A DNA stretch of 64,000 nt, taken from assembly GCF_051860665.1 (NCBI RefSeq), contig NZ_JBHYDM010000009.1, positions 130,445 through 194,444 of the forward strand, given 5' to 3'. A program made the position numbers and the translations under genes. Positions within the stretch are counted from its first letter, which is position 1; each line of letters starts with the position of its first letter. Under the pieces are notes generated by a model, which did not search any database, was not told the origin of the DNA, and saw only the letters and a list, made by a program, of their open reading frames with translations. The stretch comes from Falsiroseomonas sp051860665 (GTDB lineage Bacteria; Pseudomonadota; Alphaproteobacteria; Acetobacterales; Acetobacteraceae). Below, in pieces: positions 26,497 through 37,760 of the stretch.

Positions 26497-26762
26497 CATG
26501 CGGCCCGGTCACGCGGCCCGGCCCCGGGCCCCGCCCCGACGCCGGCCCCTGGCCGCTTCGGCGCCGCCCTGCCGCACCGGCCCAGGCCCGCGTGGCGCGG
26601 CCTCGCTCTTGCATACCCGTTTCGAAATTACCCGAACCGCCTACTGCCACTCCTCACCCCTTTTGCCCCTGCCGGGTCTCCGCGGCCCCCAGGATGAGAC
26701 AGACGACCGAGACCACCGGCGGGAGCCAACCCGCTGGAGCCAATCCGCAACAGGGATGCTGC

Positions 26763-27968
26763 ATGTCTTCCTCGACCCTCGATCCGCGCCTGGCCAAGGC
26801 CGGGCCGCCACGACGACCGATCCGCCTGTCCTGGTCCGATGAGCGCCTGCGCGGCATCGTCTGGCAGGTGCTCGTGGTCGGCCTCGTCGCGGCCATTGTC
26901 TACTGGTTGTGGTCCAATACGGTGCACAACCTGGAGGTGCGCCGGATTGCGACCGGCTTCGGCTTCCTGGGCCGGGAGGCGGGGCTGCCGATCGGCGAGA
27001 GCCTGATCGAATACGACCCCACCGATACCTATCGCCGCGCCCTGATGGTGGGCGTGCTGAACACGCTGAAGGTGGCGGTGGTGGGCGTGGTGCTGGCCAC
27101 CATCCTCGGCACGCTGATCGGCATCGCCCGGCTGTCGCAGAACTGGCTGCTGTCCAAGATCGCCGGCGTCTATGTCGAGGTGATCCGCGACCTGCCGCTG
27201 CTGCTGCAGCTGCTGTTCTGGTACACCATCCTGCAGAGCCTGCCCGGCCCGCGCCAGGCGCTGAACCCGGTGGATGGCGTCTTCCTGTCCAATCGCGGGC
27301 TGAAGCTGCCCTTCATCGAATGGCTGCCGGCGCATAGCTGGACGCTTCTGGCGGTGGCCGCCGGCCTCGTGGGGACGCTGCTGTATGCGAAGGCCATGCG
27401 CGCCCGCCAATACGCCGATGGCCAGCCGCGCAAGGTCTGGCCGGCGGCGCTCGCCCTGATGGTGGGGATGCCGCTGCTGGTCTGGGCCGCCTATGGCGCC
27501 CCCTTCACGCCGGATATCCCCGCGCTGCGCGGCTTCAACTTCCGTGGCGGCATCACCATGACGCCGGAATACTTCGCCCTGCTGCTGGGCCTGGTGACCT
27601 ATACCGCCGGCTTCATCGCGGAGATCGTCCGCGCCGGCATCCAGGCGGTGAACCAGGGCCAGTGGGAAGCGGCCCAGGCGCTGGGGCTGCGCCGCGGCGA
27701 CATCCTGAAGCGCATCGTGCTGCCGCAGGCGCTGCGGGTGATCGTGCCGCCGATGACCAGCCAGTACCTGAACCTGACCAAGAACAGCTCCCTGGCCGTG
27801 GCCATCGGCTACCAGGACATCGTCAGCATCGCCAATACGACGCTGAACCAGACCGGCCAGGCGATCGAGGGCATCGCCATCATCATGCTGGTCTACCTGA
27901 CCATCAGCCTGTCGATCAGCCTGTTCATGAACTGGTACAACTCCCGAATCGCCCTGGTGGAGCGTTGA
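26763..27968 (+). CDS. aapQ: Amino acid ABC transporter permease (AapQ-like)
   Basis: 401 residues with several membrane spans. The first is around 32-50 (IVWQVLVVGLVAAIVYWLW). The long loop and the EAA motif (EAAQALGLRRGDILKRIVLPQ, about 300-320) are as expected for the AapQ/BztB type. It forms a heterodimeric channel with the next gene product. It ends two bases before the aapM start, so the genes are tightly coupled. Confidence 0.95.
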   Translation: MSSSTLDPRLAKAGPPRRPIRLSWSDERLRGIVWQVLVVGLVAAIVYWLWSNTVHNLEVRRIATGFGFLGREAGLPIGESLIEYDPTDTYRRALMVGVLNTLKVAVVGVVLATILGTLIGIARLSQNWLLSKIAGVYVEVIRDLPLLLQLLFWYTILQSLPGPRQALNPVDGVFLSNRGLKLPFIEWLPAHSWTLLAVAAGLVGTLLYAKAMRARQYADGQPRKVWPAALALMVGMPLLVWAAYGAPFTPDIPALRGFNFRGGITMTPEYFALLLGLVTYTAGFIAEIVRAGIQAVNQGQWEAAQALGLRRGDILKRIVLPQALRVIVPPMTSQYLNLTKNSSLAVAIGYQDIVSIANTTLNQTGQAIEGIAIIMLVYLTISLSISLFMNWYNSRIALVER

Positions 27969-27970
27969 GC

Positions 27971-29113
27971 ATGAGCGACGTGACGCTGAATGCCGCCACC
28001 GCCAATGCGGAAGCGGCACCCCGCACGGCCCCGATCGCCACCACCGGCGCCGCGGCCTGGATGCGGGCCAATCTCTTCTCCTCCTGGATCAACACGGCGG
28101 TCACCCTGGCGCTCGGCTACCTGCTGGTGCGCTGGACCATGGGCTTCATCGACTGGGCCTTCGTGAACGCCATCTGGTCCGTCCCGATGAACGGCAACCT
28201 GGCCGATACCTCCGCCTGCCGCGAAATCCGCGGCACCGGCGCATGCTGGGCGGTGATCCAGGAAAAGCACCGCTTCATCCTGTTCGGCACCTATCCCTAC
28301 GACGAACACTGGCGGCCGCTGCTGGTCTGCGCCCTGTTCATCGGCCTCTACATCGTCTCCGCCATGCGGCGCTTCTGGTCCTGGGTGCTGGTCCCGATCT
28401 GGGTGGTCACCCTGGCCGTGATCGGCGTGCTGATGTGGGGCGGCATCCTCGGCCTGTCCTACGTGCCGCAGGAACGCTGGGGCGGGCTGCCGATCACGCT
28501 GATCCTCTCCACCTTCGGCCTGGCCTTCGCCTTCCCGCTCGCGGTGCTGGTGGCGCTCGGCCGGCGGTCCCGCCTGCCGGCCATCAAGACGCTCTGCGTC
28601 CTCTACGTCGAACTGGTGCGCGGCGTGCCGCTGATCAGCCTTCTGTTCATGGCCAGCGTCATGTTCCCGCTCTTCCTCCCCGAGGGGATGAACATCGACA
28701 AGCTGCTGCGCGCCCAGGTCGCCATCACCCTCTTCGCCGGGGCCTACCTGGCCGAGGTGGTCCGCGCCGGGCTGCAGACCCTGCCGCGCGGACAATACGA
28801 GGCGGCCGAAGCCCTCGGCCTGTCCTACTGGCAGAAGACCGGCCTCATCATCCTGCCGCAGGCGCTCCGCCTGGTGATCCCGCCGCTGGTCAATACCTTC
28901 ATCGGCTTCTTCAAGGACACGTCGCTGGTGCTGATCATCGGCATCTTCGACCTGCTGACCGCGGGCAAGACCGCCATCGTCGAACCCGCCTGGCAGGGCT
29001 TCGGCGTGGAAGTCTATGTCTTCGTCGGCGCCATCTACCTGGTGTTCTGCTTCGCCATGTCGAAGTACAGCCAGGACCTGGAACGCGACCTCAACCAGCA
29101 CCGCCGCCGCTAG
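27971..29113 (+). CDS. aapM: Amino acid ABC transporter permease (AapM-like)
   Basis: 380 residues and multiple membrane spans. A periplasmic loop contains a Cys pair (DTSACREIRGTGACWAVI). The EAA loop is EAAEALGLSYWQKTGLIILPQ. It pairs with AapQ and docks the ATPase encoded next, whose start is 10 nt downstream. Confidence 0.95.
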   Translation: MSDVTLNAATANAEAAPRTAPIATTGAAAWMRANLFSSWINTAVTLALGYLLVRWTMGFIDWAFVNAIWSVPMNGNLADTSACREIRGTGACWAVIQEKHRFILFGTYPYDEHWRPLLVCALFIGLYIVSAMRRFWSWVLVPIWVVTLAVIGVLMWGGILGLSYVPQERWGGLPITLILSTFGLAFAFPLAVLVALGRRSRLPAIKTLCVLYVELVRGVPLISLLFMASVMFPLFLPEGMNIDKLLRAQVAITLFAGAYLAEVVRAGLQTLPRGQYEAAEALGLSYWQKTGLIILPQALRLVIPPLVNTFIGFFKDTSLVLIIGIFDLLTAGKTAIVEPAWQGFGVEVYVFVGAIYLVFCFAMSKYSQDLERDLNQHRRR

Positions 29114-29123
29114 GAATTCCACC

Positions 29124-29918
29124 ATGAGCGAAACCATCGAGACCGAGGCCCGCTTCGCCTCCGCCATGCGGACCGACACGCCGCCGGCCATCGTCCTGCA
29201 GGACGTGAACAAGTGGTTCGGCGCGCTGCACGTGCTGCGCGACATCAACCTCTCGGTCGCCACCGGCGAACGCGTGGTCGTCTGCGGGCCCTCCGGCTCC
29301 GGCAAATCCACCATGATCCGCTGCATCAACCGGCTGGAACAACACCAGCAGGGCAAGATCTTGGTGGACGGCATCGAACTGTCCGACGACCTGCGCAGCC
29401 TGGACGCCATCCGCCGCGAAGTCGGCATGGTCTTTCAATCGTTCAACCTGTTTCCCCACCTCACCATCCTGGAGAACTGCACCCTCGCGCCGATCTGGGT
29501 GCGCCGGATGCCGAAGAAGGAAGCCGAGGACCTGGCGATGGAATACCTGACCCGGGTGCGCATCCCGGAACAGGCCAAGAAATACCCGGGCCAGCTCTCC
29601 GGCGGCCAGCAGCAGCGCGTCGCCATCGCGCGCGCCCTCTGCATGAAACCCAAGATCATGCTCTTCGACGAGCCGACCTCGGCCCTCGACCCGGAAATGA
29701 TCAAGGAAGTGCTCGATACCATGGTGATGCTGGCGGAAACCGGCATGACCATGATCTGCGTGACCCACGAAATGGGCTTCGCCCGCCAGGTCGCCGACCG
29801 CGTCGTCTTCATGGACCGCGGCGAAATCGTCGAAAGCGGCGAACCCGAAGCCCTGTTCAACGACCCCAAGACCGACCGCCTGCGCCTGTTCCTGAGCCAG
29901 ATCCTGCGCGGGCACTGA
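29124..29918 (+). CDS. aapP: Amino acid ABC transporter ATP-binding protein (AapP-like)
   Basis: 264 residues. Walker A is GPSGSGKST (about 56-64), Q-loop VFQSFNLFPH, signature LSGGQQQR, Walker B IMLFDEPTSALDP and switch His in VTHEMGFA. It powers AapQM. Last gene of the operon, followed by a repeat-rich gap. Confidence 0.96.
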   Translation: MSETIETEARFASAMRTDTPPAIVLQDVNKWFGALHVLRDINLSVATGERVVVCGPSGSGKSTMIRCINRLEQHQQGKILVDGIELSDDLRSLDAIRREVGMVFQSFNLFPHLTILENCTLAPIWVRRMPKKEAEDLAMEYLTRVRIPEQAKKYPGQLSGGQQQRVAIARALCMKPKIMLFDEPTSALDPEMIKEVLDTMVMLAETGMTMICVTHEMGFARQVADRVVFMDRGEIVESGEPEALFNDPKTDRLRLFLSQILRGH

Positions 29919-29944
29919 GCCGCAGGGGTTGCGCTGGTGATGGC

Positions 29945-30045
29945 GGGGGAGGCTTTGCCTCCACCCTCCCCTTGAGTCGCGGTTTCCAAAGGCCCACTGG
30001 CCTTTGGTGGGTGGGGTGCGGGGAGGGCAAAGCCCTCCCCGCGTC
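29945..30045. repeat. Cluster of three palindromes downstream of aapP
   Basis: Three hairpins in 100 bp: GGAGGC / GCCTCC at 29,948-29,962, AAAGGCC / GGCCTTT around 29,988-30,005, and a 10-bp stem CGGGGAGGGC / GCCCTCCCCG at 30,019-30,041. They resemble the palindrome at 63,901, so this looks like a genome repeat family that also ends the aap transcript. Confidence 0.6.
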
Positions 30046-30132
30046 ACCCGCGCCACCCAGGCGAAGCGGTGCTTGCGCCGGCCCTGGCATCGGTCCTATG
30101 GCTCCGCCGGTTGCGCATGTGGAGCGACGCCT

Positions 30133-32007
30133 TTGAGTCATTCTTCCGCGGCTGAGCGTCCGGTGACCTTGGCTGCCCTGATCGGGGTTCTGGGTGTCGT
30201 CTACGGCGATATCGGGACCAGTCCGCTGTATGCCTTGCGGGCTTCGCTGCTGCATTTCTCGGCCGATGGCATCGAGCGGTGGGAGATTCTCGGGCTGTTG
30301 AGCCTGATCTTCTGGGCCTTGGTGCTGACCGTCACGGTTAAGTATGTGATTTTCATGCTGCGCGCCGACAATCGGGGCGAGGGTGGCATTCTGGCGCTGA
30401 TGGCCCTGGCGCAGCGGCAGGCACGGACGGAGCGGGGCCGTTGGATCGTGGCCCTGATCGGCATTGCCGGGGCCAGCCTGTTCTTCGGCGATGGCATCAT
30501 CACGCCGGCCATCTCGGTGCTGTCGGCGGTGGAGGGGTTGAAGGTCATCTCGCCCGCCTTCGAGGAGGCGGTGGTGCCGATTGCGCTCGGCATCCTGCTG
30601 GCGCTGTTCCTGGTGCAGTGGCGGGGCACGGGCAGCATGGGGCGGATTTTCGGCCCGATCTGCGCGCTGTGGTTCGGCGCGATCGGGCTGCTCGGCCTGA
30701 TCGAGGTGGTGCGGGAGCCGGGGGTGCTGGTCGCGCTCTCGCCCAGCTATGCCATCCAGTTCTGCGCCTATTACCATCTGGCCGCCTTCATCGCCTTCGG
30801 CTCCGTCGTGCTGGCGGTGACGGGGGCGGAGGCGCTCTATGCCGATATGGGCCATTTCGGCCGCAAGCCGATCCAGCTGGCCTGGGTGGCCTTCGTGCTG
30901 CCGGCGCTGGCGCTGAATTATTTCGGCCAGGGCGCGCTGCTGCTGTCGGATCCCTCGGCCATCGAGAATCCGTTCTTCCTGCTGGCGCCGGACTGGGCGC
31001 GGCTGCCGCTGGTGGTGCTGGCGACCATGGCGACGATCATTGCCAGCCAGGCGATGATCTCGGGCGCCTTCTCGATTGCCCGGCAATGCGTGCAGATGGG
31101 TTTCCTGCCGCGGCTGACGGTGCATCACACCAGTGAGACGGAGCAGGGCCAGATCTACCTGCCGCAGGTGAACATGCTGCTGCTGATCGGCGTGGTCATC
31201 CTGGTGCTGGAGTTCAAGAACAGCGACAGCCTGGCGGCCGCCTATGGGCTGGCGGTGACGGGCACCTTCGTCTGCACCTCGGCCCTGGCGCTGCTGGTGT
31301 TCCGGCGCGTCTTCAACTGGTCCTGGGTGCTGGTGATCGCGGTCTTCGGGCCGCTGCTGCTGCTGGACCTCGCCTTCTTCATCTCGACCGCGCTGAAGAT
31401 CCCGGAGGGCGGCTATGTGCCGCTGGTGCTGGGCATGCTGATCTTCACGCTGATGCTGACCTGGCGGCGCGGGCGGGACCTGCTGTTTGCCCGGTTCCGG
31501 CAGGACAGCCTGCCGCTGAAGTCCTTCCTGGCCCGGCTGCCGCAGTCCCGCACCACGCGGGTGCCGGGGATCGCGGTGTTCATGACGGGGCAGGCGGATT
31601 TCGTGCCGGGCGCGCTGCTGCACAACCTGAAGCACAACAAGGTGCTGCACCAGCGCGTGCTCTTCGTCACCGTGATCAACGAGGACATTCCCCGCGTCGA
31701 GGAGCGGCGGGAGGTGACGGAGCTGGCGCCCGACATCCACCGCGTGATCCTGCGCTACGGCTTCCTGGAAAGCCCGCATATCCCGCGGGAGCTGGAGGCG
31801 CTGCGCGACATCGGCATTCCCTTCGAGCCGATGCAGGCCAGCTATTTCCTGGGGCGGGAGACGGTGGTGGCGGCGGCGGTGCCGAAGATGCCGCGCTGGC
31901 GCCAGTGGCTGTTCACCATCATGAGCCGCAATGCCTTGCCGGCCACGGAGTTCTTCCGCATCCCCTCGGACCGGGTGGTGGAGCTCGGCGTGCGGGTGGC
32001 CATCTGA
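30133..32007 (+). CDS. kup: KUP-family potassium uptake protein
   Basis: 624 residues, the normal Kup length, with 12 predicted membrane spans followed by a cytoplasmic tail. The signature VVYGDIGTSPLYALR is at the start of the transporter domain, and DNRGEGGILALMAL and FFGDGIITPAISVLSAVEG follow. It is a K+/H+ symporter of the inner membrane. The start is TTG at 30133, with GGAG 8 nt upstream. No ATG in frame gives a sensible start, since the upstream extension is low-complexity. It is preceded by repeats and is not in an operon with aap. Confidence 0.93.
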   Translation: MSHSSAAERPVTLAALIGVLGVVYGDIGTSPLYALRASLLHFSADGIERWEILGLLSLIFWALVLTVTVKYVIFMLRADNRGEGGILALMALAQRQARTERGRWIVALIGIAGASLFFGDGIITPAISVLSAVEGLKVISPAFEEAVVPIALGILLALFLVQWRGTGSMGRIFGPICALWFGAIGLLGLIEVVREPGVLVALSPSYAIQFCAYYHLAAFIAFGSVVLAVTGAEALYADMGHFGRKPIQLAWVAFVLPALALNYFGQGALLLSDPSAIENPFFLLAPDWARLPLVVLATMATIIASQAMISGAFSIARQCVQMGFLPRLTVHHTSETEQGQIYLPQVNMLLLIGVVILVLEFKNSDSLAAAYGLAVTGTFVCTSALALLVFRRVFNWSWVLVIAVFGPLLLLDLAFFISTALKIPEGGYVPLVLGMLIFTLMLTWRRGRDLLFARFRQDSLPLKSFLARLPQSRTTRVPGIAVFMTGQADFVPGALLHNLKHNKVLHQRVLFVTVINEDIPRVEERREVTELAPDIHRVILRYGFLESPHIPRELEALRDIGIPFEPMQASYFLGRETVVAAAVPKMPRWRQWLFTIMSRNALPATEFFRIPSDRVVELGVRVAI

Positions 32008-32057
32008 ACCCGGTGGCAGCCTGCCGCGTTGCAGGACGCGGAGGACGGGAGGGGCCG

Positions 32058-32435
32058 GTGACCACGTCGAAGCTGGTTGAGGTGACCCTGGTGATGACCT
32101 GGAGCCCGGCGGAACCGATGGGCCATGCCGGGCATCGCATCGTCTTCGCCATGGCGCTGGATGCGCAGGGCGGGCCGGATACCGCGGCCTGGCTGGCCGA
32201 TCCCGATCCCTGGCCGGCGCGGCGGGAGGCGCCGGGCGTGCCGCCGATGCAGGGTGATGTGGCGCATGACGAGGAGGGCTGGTCGCTTCGCTTCCCGCGC
32301 GAGGAGGGTGGCGCGCTGAGCGAGGCGCCGCTGCACCGCATTTTTGGCGGCGCCGGCTGGCTGCGGCCGGGCGAGGTGGTGACGATCGCCGGGCCCGATG
32401 GCGAGGCCGCCTGGCGGATCGTGGGGGTCGCATAG
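32058..32435 (+). CDS. Hypothetical protein (125 aa)
   Basis: Begins at GTG 32058, 50 nt after kup, with a GGGAGGGG motif upstream. An internal ATG at 32094 is the alternative. The protein has VEVTLVMTWSPAEPMGHAGH and a C-terminal beta pattern (GEVVTIAGPDGEAAWRIVGVA). The family is not recognised. It converges with katG across a shared palindromic terminator. Confidence 0.65.
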   Translation: MTTSKLVEVTLVMTWSPAEPMGHAGHRIVFAMALDAQGGPDTAAWLADPDPWPARREAPGVPPMQGDVAHDEEGWSLRFPREEGGALSEAPLHRIFGGAGWLRPGEVVTIAGPDGEAAWRIVGVA

Positions 32436-32436
32436 A

Positions 32437-32480
32437 AAAGCCCTCTCCCCCGGACGGGGGGAGAGGGTTGGGTGAGGGGG
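32437..32480. repeat. GC-rich intergenic repeat, copy B, acting as bidirectional terminator
   Basis: Perfect 11-bp stem CCCTCTCCCCC (32,441-32,451) and GGGGGAGAGGG (32,457-32,467) with a 5-nt loop, then GTTGGGTGAGGGGG. The left arm and tail match copy A at 17,337. It lies between converging genes and has A residues on the left arm, so it can terminate both. Confidence 0.7.
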
Positions 32481-32498
32481 GCTTTCGCCCCGCCCCGT

Positions 32499-34712
<2,214 letters not shown>

Positions 34713-34781
34713 GGCGTTGGAACTCCCTGGGGTGTGCAGGGAGGCTAGGCGCCGGGAACGAACGAGGGAAATGATTTCTGG

Positions 34782-34805
34782 CGATCGGAATGATTGAGCC
34801 GATCG
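34782..34805. promoter_or_regulatory. Inverted repeat upstream of katG
   Basis: CGATCGG-N10-CCGATCG is a perfect 7-bp dyad, 70-93 nt before the katG start, in a locally AT-richer patch. It is a candidate operator for oxidative-stress control. The two half-sites are one and a half turns apart. Confidence 0.4.
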
Positions 34806-34827
34806 ATCATCCGCCTTGCCAAAGAAA

Positions 34828-34860
34828 AACCGCCAGTCCCGGCTGCCGGGACTGGCGGTT
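34828..34860 (-). terminator. Original rho-independent terminator of tRNA-Ala, now stranded
   Basis: Perfect 15-bp stem (AACCGCCAGTCCCGG and its complement, 3-nt loop) followed on the minus strand by TTTTTCTTT. It lies 8 bp beyond the displaced tRNA 3' fragment at 34,869. Before the element inserted, it would have ended the tRNA-Ala(GGC) transcript; it is now about 14.6 kb from the intact gene. Confidence 0.75.
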
Positions 34861-34868
34861 CTTGAAAC

Positions 34869-34921
<53 letters not shown>

Positions 34922-35082
34922 TGGCGTGGTGGACCGGCCCGCATAGCGTCGCACCTTGCTTCCTCAGGCGAGGAAAAACCTAACTTCCAGTGAGCTGGTC
35001 CCCGGATCGAACTGGACCGGGCCGCTTCTGCATGGTTGCATCGTGGTTGCGCGTCCGGTTATGCAACAAACCGGAGGCACCG

Positions 35083-36495
35083 ATGCCAAAGCGGAGCGAA
35101 GCAAACATCACCAGCCGAGCGGCCGAGACCTCGCCGCCCGGGCTCATGTGGGATCGGGAGGTGCCAGGCTTTGGCCTCCGCACTCTGAGCAGCGGCGCGC
35201 GGACCTGGCTGTTCAAGTATCGCGCGCTCGACGGCCGCCAGCACTGGCACCGGATCGGCACCTTCCCGGCCATGACCGTGGAGGAGGCGCGCAAGCAGGC
35301 GCGCGCGCTGCGGACGGCCGTGGACAAGGGCAAGGACCCGTCGAAGGAGCGTGAGGCGGAGCGTAAGGCCGCGCGCGCCGCGCGCGCCGCCGCGGTGGAG
35401 AAGCTGGCCGAGAGCTATGCCAAGGCACTGCCGGGCCGCCCCAGCTTGCGCGGATCGGGCGCCATTTCGCCCGGCCATGCGGCAGCCGAGGAGGCGGCCG
35501 TCCGGAACGCCATCGCCCGCATGAAGCTGGAGGGGCGGCCGGTAGCCGAAATCACGCCGGCCGACCTTCTTGGCCTGCTGCATCTGGAGGCGGCGCGCCC
35601 GGCAACGGCGCGGCTACTGTTTGGTGCCTTCGGACGCTTCATGGAGTGGTGCCGCGACGCGGGGCATCTGGCGATCAATCCTTGCGACGCAATCCCGCGC
35701 GCCAGGCGCCCGAAGCCGCCGCCGGCTCGGCGCCGGGTGGTGGCGCTGCCCGACCTCACCCGCCTCTGGATCGCGTCGGAGGTGCTGCCGGCGCCGCTTG
35801 GCGAGCTGGCGCGCCTGCTGATTGCATTGCCGGTCCGGCGCGGCGAGGGCGCGCGCCTCGCGTGGGAGGACGTGGACCTTAAGGCGGGCGTTTGGACGCT
35901 GCCCGGCGCCATTACGAAGAACGGCGACCAACACCGTCTCGCGCTGCACCCGCTGGCCCGCGCCCTGCTACGCGCACGACATGAGGCGCTGGGCAAGCCA
36001 GCCAGCGGCCTAGCCTTCCCCTCGCCCCGGGTGGGCAATGAGGTTACGGCCTGGACCGGGATGAAGGCGGAAATGGGCGAGGCAGCCGGCTTTCGCGCCT
36101 GGACCTGGCACGACTTCCGCCGCTCCTTCGCCTCGCTCATGGCCGAGCGCGGCGTTGCCGAGCCGGTGGCTGATGCCGTGCTGAACCACCGGCAGAGCGG
36201 CACGCGGGGCGGCGTCCTTGGCGTCTATCAGCATGCGCAGCGCTGGCCCGAGCAGAAGGCGGCGGTCGAGAAATGGGGCGCAGCGCTGGCCGAGGCCATC
36301 GCTGCGGCGGAGCGTGAGCGGGATAAAGCGACCGCTAATCCAGGCGCGAAGGCAGAACTCTCTGGCACCCCCTCTCGCCCCATGCCCCGGAACAAGCACC
36401 GGGCGGAGGCAGCGCCGAGGGCGCGCGGAGACCATAAACCTTCGCGGCAATCCAGGCCGCGCAATGCCCGCCTTGCAGGAGCGCCGGGTGCATGA
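35083..36495 (+). CDS. int: Tyrosine recombinase/integrase (DUF4102 type)
   Basis: 470 residues. The N-terminal DUF4102 arm-binding domain (about 10-95) has WDREVPGFGLRTLSSGARTW and YRALDGRQHWHRIGTFPAMT. The catalytic domain shows Arg252 (ALPVRRGEGARLAWEDV), His343-x2-Arg346 (WHDFRRSFASLMAERG), His369 (LNHRQ) and Tyr382 (GVYQHA), so all catalytic residues are intact. It would integrate and excise the element at tRNA-Ala. The start at 35083 follows a CGGAGG ribosome-binding site; a 31-codon upstream extension was rejected. A long Arg/Pro-rich tail follows residue 400. Its stop overlaps the next start (ATGA). Confidence 0.93.
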   Translation: MPKRSEANITSRAAETSPPGLMWDREVPGFGLRTLSSGARTWLFKYRALDGRQHWHRIGTFPAMTVEEARKQARALRTAVDKGKDPSKEREAERKAARAARAAAVEKLAESYAKALPGRPSLRGSGAISPGHAAAEEAAVRNAIARMKLEGRPVAEITPADLLGLLHLEAARPATARLLFGAFGRFMEWCRDAGHLAINPCDAIPRARRPKPPPARRRVVALPDLTRLWIASEVLPAPLGELARLLIALPVRRGEGARLAWEDVDLKAGVWTLPGAITKNGDQHRLALHPLARALLRARHEALGKPASGLAFPSPRVGNEVTAWTGMKAEMGEAAGFRAWTWHDFRRSFASLMAERGVAEPVADAVLNHRQSGTRGGVLGVYQHAQRWPEQKAAVEKWGAALAEAIAAAERERDKATANPGAKAELSGTPSRPMPRNKHRAEAAPRARGDHKPSRQSRPRNARLAGAPGA

Positions 36496-37226
36496 CTGCT
36501 GTCGAACCCAGAGGCGAGCGCGCCGCCGAGCTGCAGCTTGGCGTCAGCATTCTCGCCGGCATGACAAGCGATGCCGAGGCAAGGCGCGATGCCGCCTTCG
36601 CGTGCATGGCGGAATTGCTGCGCCTCGGCCGTCGCGGGCTCGCACTAACGATGACCGCCGAGTTGCGCCGGCGCGTGCCCCAGGATGCCGAGACGGCAGT
36701 GCTGCCGCCCGATCCGCCACCCGGCCTCTCGCCCGCAACGCATCTTGCTTTCGACGGAGAAGAATGCGGGCCGGTCTGGCCGTGGGCCGGGCCTGACGCC
36801 GCACGCATGCGGATGTGCCCTCCGGAGTACTGCGCAGGGATCGGCGCCGAACAGCGGCAGGAAGGAAAGACGGACGGATGGGAATGGGCTGAGGCTGCGG
36901 CGGAAATCGCCACTCGCGCGCTGACAACGCTGGGGCGGCGCCCCTCGTGCGAGGCATTCGGGACCTTTCTTGCCTGGTTGGTCGCGGGAGACCATCGGTC
37001 CCTCAGCAGGCATTCGATTCCTCGCGAGCTGCGGTTGGTATGGCCCTACAGCTATCCCGAGGCGCGACGCTTCTGCCGGCCCGGTCCCGATGGTCAAGCG
37101 CCGGCTGAGACAGCTCGCATTGCGGCCGAGATGGTGGCGAAAGCCGAGCAGGAGCTTCTGGAAAGATCTGCCGAGTGGGACCGCGAGGCGATCCGGGCCG
37201 GTGGCCCAAGACTTCGCATGCCGTGA
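36492..37226 (+). CDS. Unknown element protein (244 aa)
   Basis: Overlaps the integrase stop by 4 nt (ATGA), so it is translated with it. The N-terminal part is helical (MAELLRLGRRGLALTMTAEL). A middle part carries two Cys (MRMCPPEYCAG), and the C-terminus is a charged helix (AAEMVAKAEQELLERSAEWD). I do not recognise a family or motif. Its position suggests a role in integration/excision or regulation, but this is only context. Confidence 0.6.
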   Translation: MTAVEPRGERAAELQLGVSILAGMTSDAEARRDAAFACMAELLRLGRRGLALTMTAELRRRVPQDAETAVLPPDPPPGLSPATHLAFDGEECGPVWPWAGPDAARMRMCPPEYCAGIGAEQRQEGKTDGWEWAEAAAEIATRALTTLGRRPSCEAFGTFLAWLVAGDHRSLSRHSIPRELRLVWPYSYPEARRFCRPGPDGQAPAETARIAAEMVAKAEQELLERSAEWDREAIRAGGPRLRMP

Positions 37227-37322
37227 ACCGATCCGCGCCGGGCGGTTCCCGGCATTCAGGGTGGGGCGAGGGCGATTGCAGCGCCCCCGCCCCGGCCCGC
37301 CGAAGCAGGTGAGAACAGCACC

Positions 37323-37760
37323 ATGACGACGACGAGCGATGTGAGGGATAGCGCCGAGTGGGCGCGGAGTCTCGGATATCTGGCGTGCCTGGGCCTGGCG
37401 CCTGGTCAGGTGACGGCGAAAGTGGACGAGCTGCGGCCGGCTGCCGCGTCCGGCAACGCGGCGGCGATGCTCGCCGCACTGGACCAGGCGCGCGCCTGGT
37501 GGGACGCCTATGACGTAGCGCAGCGCATCATCGGCGAGGACAACAATCCAACCCACCTGACCGACGGCTGGAGTGACCTGATGGAACTGGTGGCGCGCGC
37601 GCCGGCGACCTCGCTTTCCGGCATTCTGGCGAAGGCGCGGCTCGCGGCTTGGACAAAAGGCGAGCAGCACGGCGACGCCGACTGGGACGTGGTGCTGCTG
37701 CGCACGCTGCGTGACGGCGTGGCCGCGCTGGCGGCGATGGAGGGCCAGGGCCATGGTTGA
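37323..37760 (+). CDS. Unknown element protein (145 aa)
   Basis: Helical, Ala-rich protein (ARSLGYLACLGLAPGQV, then WDAYDVAQRIIGEDN). No motif recognised. The start is 96 nt after the previous gene and its end overlaps the next gene by 8 nt, indicating coupled expression with 37,753-38,934. Confidence 0.6.
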   Translation: MTTTSDVRDSAEWARSLGYLACLGLAPGQVTAKVDELRPAAASGNAAAMLAALDQARAWWDAYDVAQRIIGEDNNPTHLTDGWSDLMELVARAPATSLSGILAKARLAAWTKGEQHGDADWDVVLLRTLRDGVAALAAMEGQGHG

